Assembly (NCBI RefSeq): GCF_011064595.1
Contig: NZ_JAALJI010000001.1
Coordinates: 310,001-374,000, forward strand
Length of the DNA: 64,000 bases
DNA from: Paludisphaera soli
GTDB taxonomy: Bacteria; Planctomycetota; Planctomycetia; Isosphaerales; Isosphaeraceae
Direction of reading: 5' to 3'
Of this stretch, positions 62,959-64,000 are shown in pieces (the first letter of the stretch is position 1; each line of letters opens with the position of its first letter). Under the pieces are notes generated by a model that had not been told where the DNA came from, made no database searches, and saw only the letters and a list, made by a program, of their open reading frames with translations. The translations under genes were made by a program, and so were the position numbers.

Positions 62959-63408
62959 ATGTCTCACCCTCGTCGGACCCTCCGCCTCGCCTGCCTGGCC
63001 GTCGCGGCCCTGACGGCCGCCACGTCGGCCCGGGCGCAGGGCGTCTCGCCCGCGAAGTCCTCGCCCCAGGCCGTCTATGGCGCGCCCCAGGCGTCGGCCG
63101 TCCTCTATCAGGGGCGCCCCTTCACGCCCCAGCCGATCACTGTCACGCCGCTGCCGCCGCCGACCCCGATCGTCCCCGCGCCGGTGGTCGCCTCGCCGCA
63201 GGCTTCGGCCCAGGGGCCGGCCTCGTGCGCCTGCTATTACCCCCAGGGCTACTGCCCGTTCCCGCAGGGCAACTGCGCCTTTCCGCAAGGCTTCTGCCCG
63301 ATGCCCCAGGGGAACTGCGTGGCTCCCGAGCCCTACTACGCCCCGGCCCCCTCGGGCCAGTCGTTGGCGAGCCCCGTCTACGCCGACCCGCAGGCGGGCG
63401 GCTTCTGA
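62959..63408 (+). CDS. Secreted proline-rich protein with cysteine heptad repeats
   Basis: The 149-residue protein has a clear signal peptide (LRLACLAVAALTAATSARAQ). A proline/alanine-rich region follows, then four consecutive seven-residue repeats of the form C-x-[FYM]-P-Q-G-x starting at residue 92, plus a degenerate fifth. The cysteines would be regularly spaced and could cross-link with other chains outside the cytoplasm. No family is recognised. GGAG lies eight bases before the ATG, and TATACT at 62881-62886 could be a -10 element. A role as a wall or surface structural protein is a guess. Confidence 0.75.
   Translation: MSHPRRTLRLACLAVAALTAATSARAQGVSPAKSSPQAVYGAPQASAVLYQGRPFTPQPITVTPLPPPTPIVPAPVVASPQASAQGPASCACYYPQGYCPFPQGNCAFPQGFCPMPQGNCVAPEPYYAPAPSGQSLASPVYADPQAGGF
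63232..63315 (+). repeat. Four tandem 21-base coding repeats
   Basis: Four exact-length units of 21 bases encode the heptad C-x-[FYM]-P-Q-G-x. The units differ at silent and variable positions, so the protein sequence rather than the DNA appears conserved. A fifth unit (63316-63336) is degenerate. Confidence 0.8.
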
Positions 63409-63505
63409 AGCCTCGGCCGTTTGCGTCCGACCCGGGCCGCGATACACTTCGGTGGACGTCGCCCGGGCGCGACGGCGCAGCCGGAATCGTCACCGGGGAT
63501 CGACC

Positions 63506-64000
63506 ATGAGCCTTCCCGCCGTGCTGGACATCGACGAGCTGGTCGCCCCGATCTCGGAGGCCGACCCCGTCGGCGAATACCTCCGCTGGGAGGACGAGTA
63601 CGCGGAGCTGGAGGAGGCCCGACGCGCCGACGAGGACGCCGGCGGCGACGACGTCTGGTCGCGCGACAAGAAGACGTCGGACTGGCCGGCCATCCGCAAG
63701 CTCGGCTCGAAGCTCCTGGCCGAGAAGTCGAAGGACCTCCAGATCGCCGCCTGGGTCGCCGAGGCCCTCGCCCACCAGCACGGCCTGGTCGGCGTGCGCG
63801 ACGGGCTGAAGCTCGTGCTGGCCATCCAGGACGCCTACTGGGACGCCGCCCACCCCGAGCGCGGCGACCTGGAGCTTCGCGAGGCGGTGTATGACTTCAT
63901 CGACCACGACCGCCTGTTCCCGTTCCTGGTGCGGGGCGCGATCGTGACGTACGTCCCGGGCGCCCCGGATTACACGTATACGTTCCTCCGCTACGAGGAG
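63506..64000 (+). CDS. tssA: Type VI secretion system protein TssA (ImpA), 5' part
   Basis: 165 residues are visible before the window ends in frame. DIDELVAPISEADPVGEYLR followed by an acidic stretch and DWPAIRKLGSKLLAEKSKDL is the ImpA N-terminal domain of TssA. TssA caps the growing tail tube and coordinates sheath assembly at the baseplate. GGGGAT lies a few bases before the ATG. Other tss genes are expected to the right, outside the window. The C-terminal subtype-defining domain cannot be seen. Confidence 0.9.
   Translation, partial: MSLPAVLDIDELVAPISEADPVGEYLRWEDEYAELEEARRADEDAGGDDVWSRDKKTSDWPAIRKLGSKLLAEKSKDLQIAAWVAEALAHQHGLVGVRDGLKLVLAIQDAYWDAAHPERGDLELREAVYDFIDHDRLFPFLVRGAIVTYVPGAPDYTYTFLRYEE

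Overview
The window is a high-GC stretch of chromosome from a planctomycete, most probably of the family Isosphaeraceae (Singulisphaera/Paludisphaera-like). The evidence is a DUF1559 pseudopilin-like protein, a DUF1549/DUF1553 plus Tat-exported DUF1501 pair, a GldFG-like ABC fusion followed by a DUF4340 protein, a large Ser/Thr kinase with RDD membrane segments, and an intergenic repeat whose minus strand reads Asn-Glu-Ala-Asn. The family-level placement is an inference from gene content. No rRNA, CRISPR array, insertion sequence or prophage was seen. The only RNA gene found is tRNA-Ser(CGA).

Left part (1-6.3 kb): the 3' end of hslU; a convergent DUF1559 gene with a small lipoprotein gene; a small secreted CxxC protein; a MIP channel whose second NPA motif lacks the usual arginine; an OGFr-domain protein divergent from tadA; tRNA-Ser; and a lower-GC segment with an unusually good sigma-70-type promoter in front of an orphan ORF.

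6.5-18.7 kb: a tripartite RND efflux system (adaptor, HAE1-type pump, outer-membrane factor), a stand-alone receiver protein, a gmhA-like isomerase next to a ROK kinase without the zinc motif, a GT-C-like membrane protein and a VOC protein.

18.8-31.5 kb: the most unusual block. A membrane protein with a FecR-like domain and a degenerate anti-sigma-like N-terminus precedes two very large exported, membrane-anchored proteins of 1146 and 2376 residues. The larger one looks like two copies of a similar layout joined head to tail, so the locus carries three such units. I recognise no described system here.

31.5-45.8 kb: the DUF1501 and DUF1549/1553 pair, a Gld-like ABC exporter operon, ilvN and ilvC with a terminator-like hairpin between them, a zinc-ribbon membrane protein, a one-cluster ferredoxin convergent with a Rieske oxygenase, and a DUF1573 protein.

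46.0-50.8 kb: one co-directional cluster for reverse transsulfuration (CBS, cystathionine lyase/synthase) and for arginine-to-proline conversion. In the latter, the two halves of cyanobacterial AgrE/ArgZ appear as separate neighbouring genes.

50.9-64.0 kb: a kinase-RDD protein with a second degenerate kinase-like half; a repeat-rich intergenic region with nested inverted repeats; a histidine kinase, sigma-54 regulator and SGNH-protein operon; two divergent Gfo/Idh/MocA proteins, one lacking the EKP lysine; an orphan ABC ATPase; a secreted protein with cysteine heptad repeats; and the start of a type VI secretion tssA gene.
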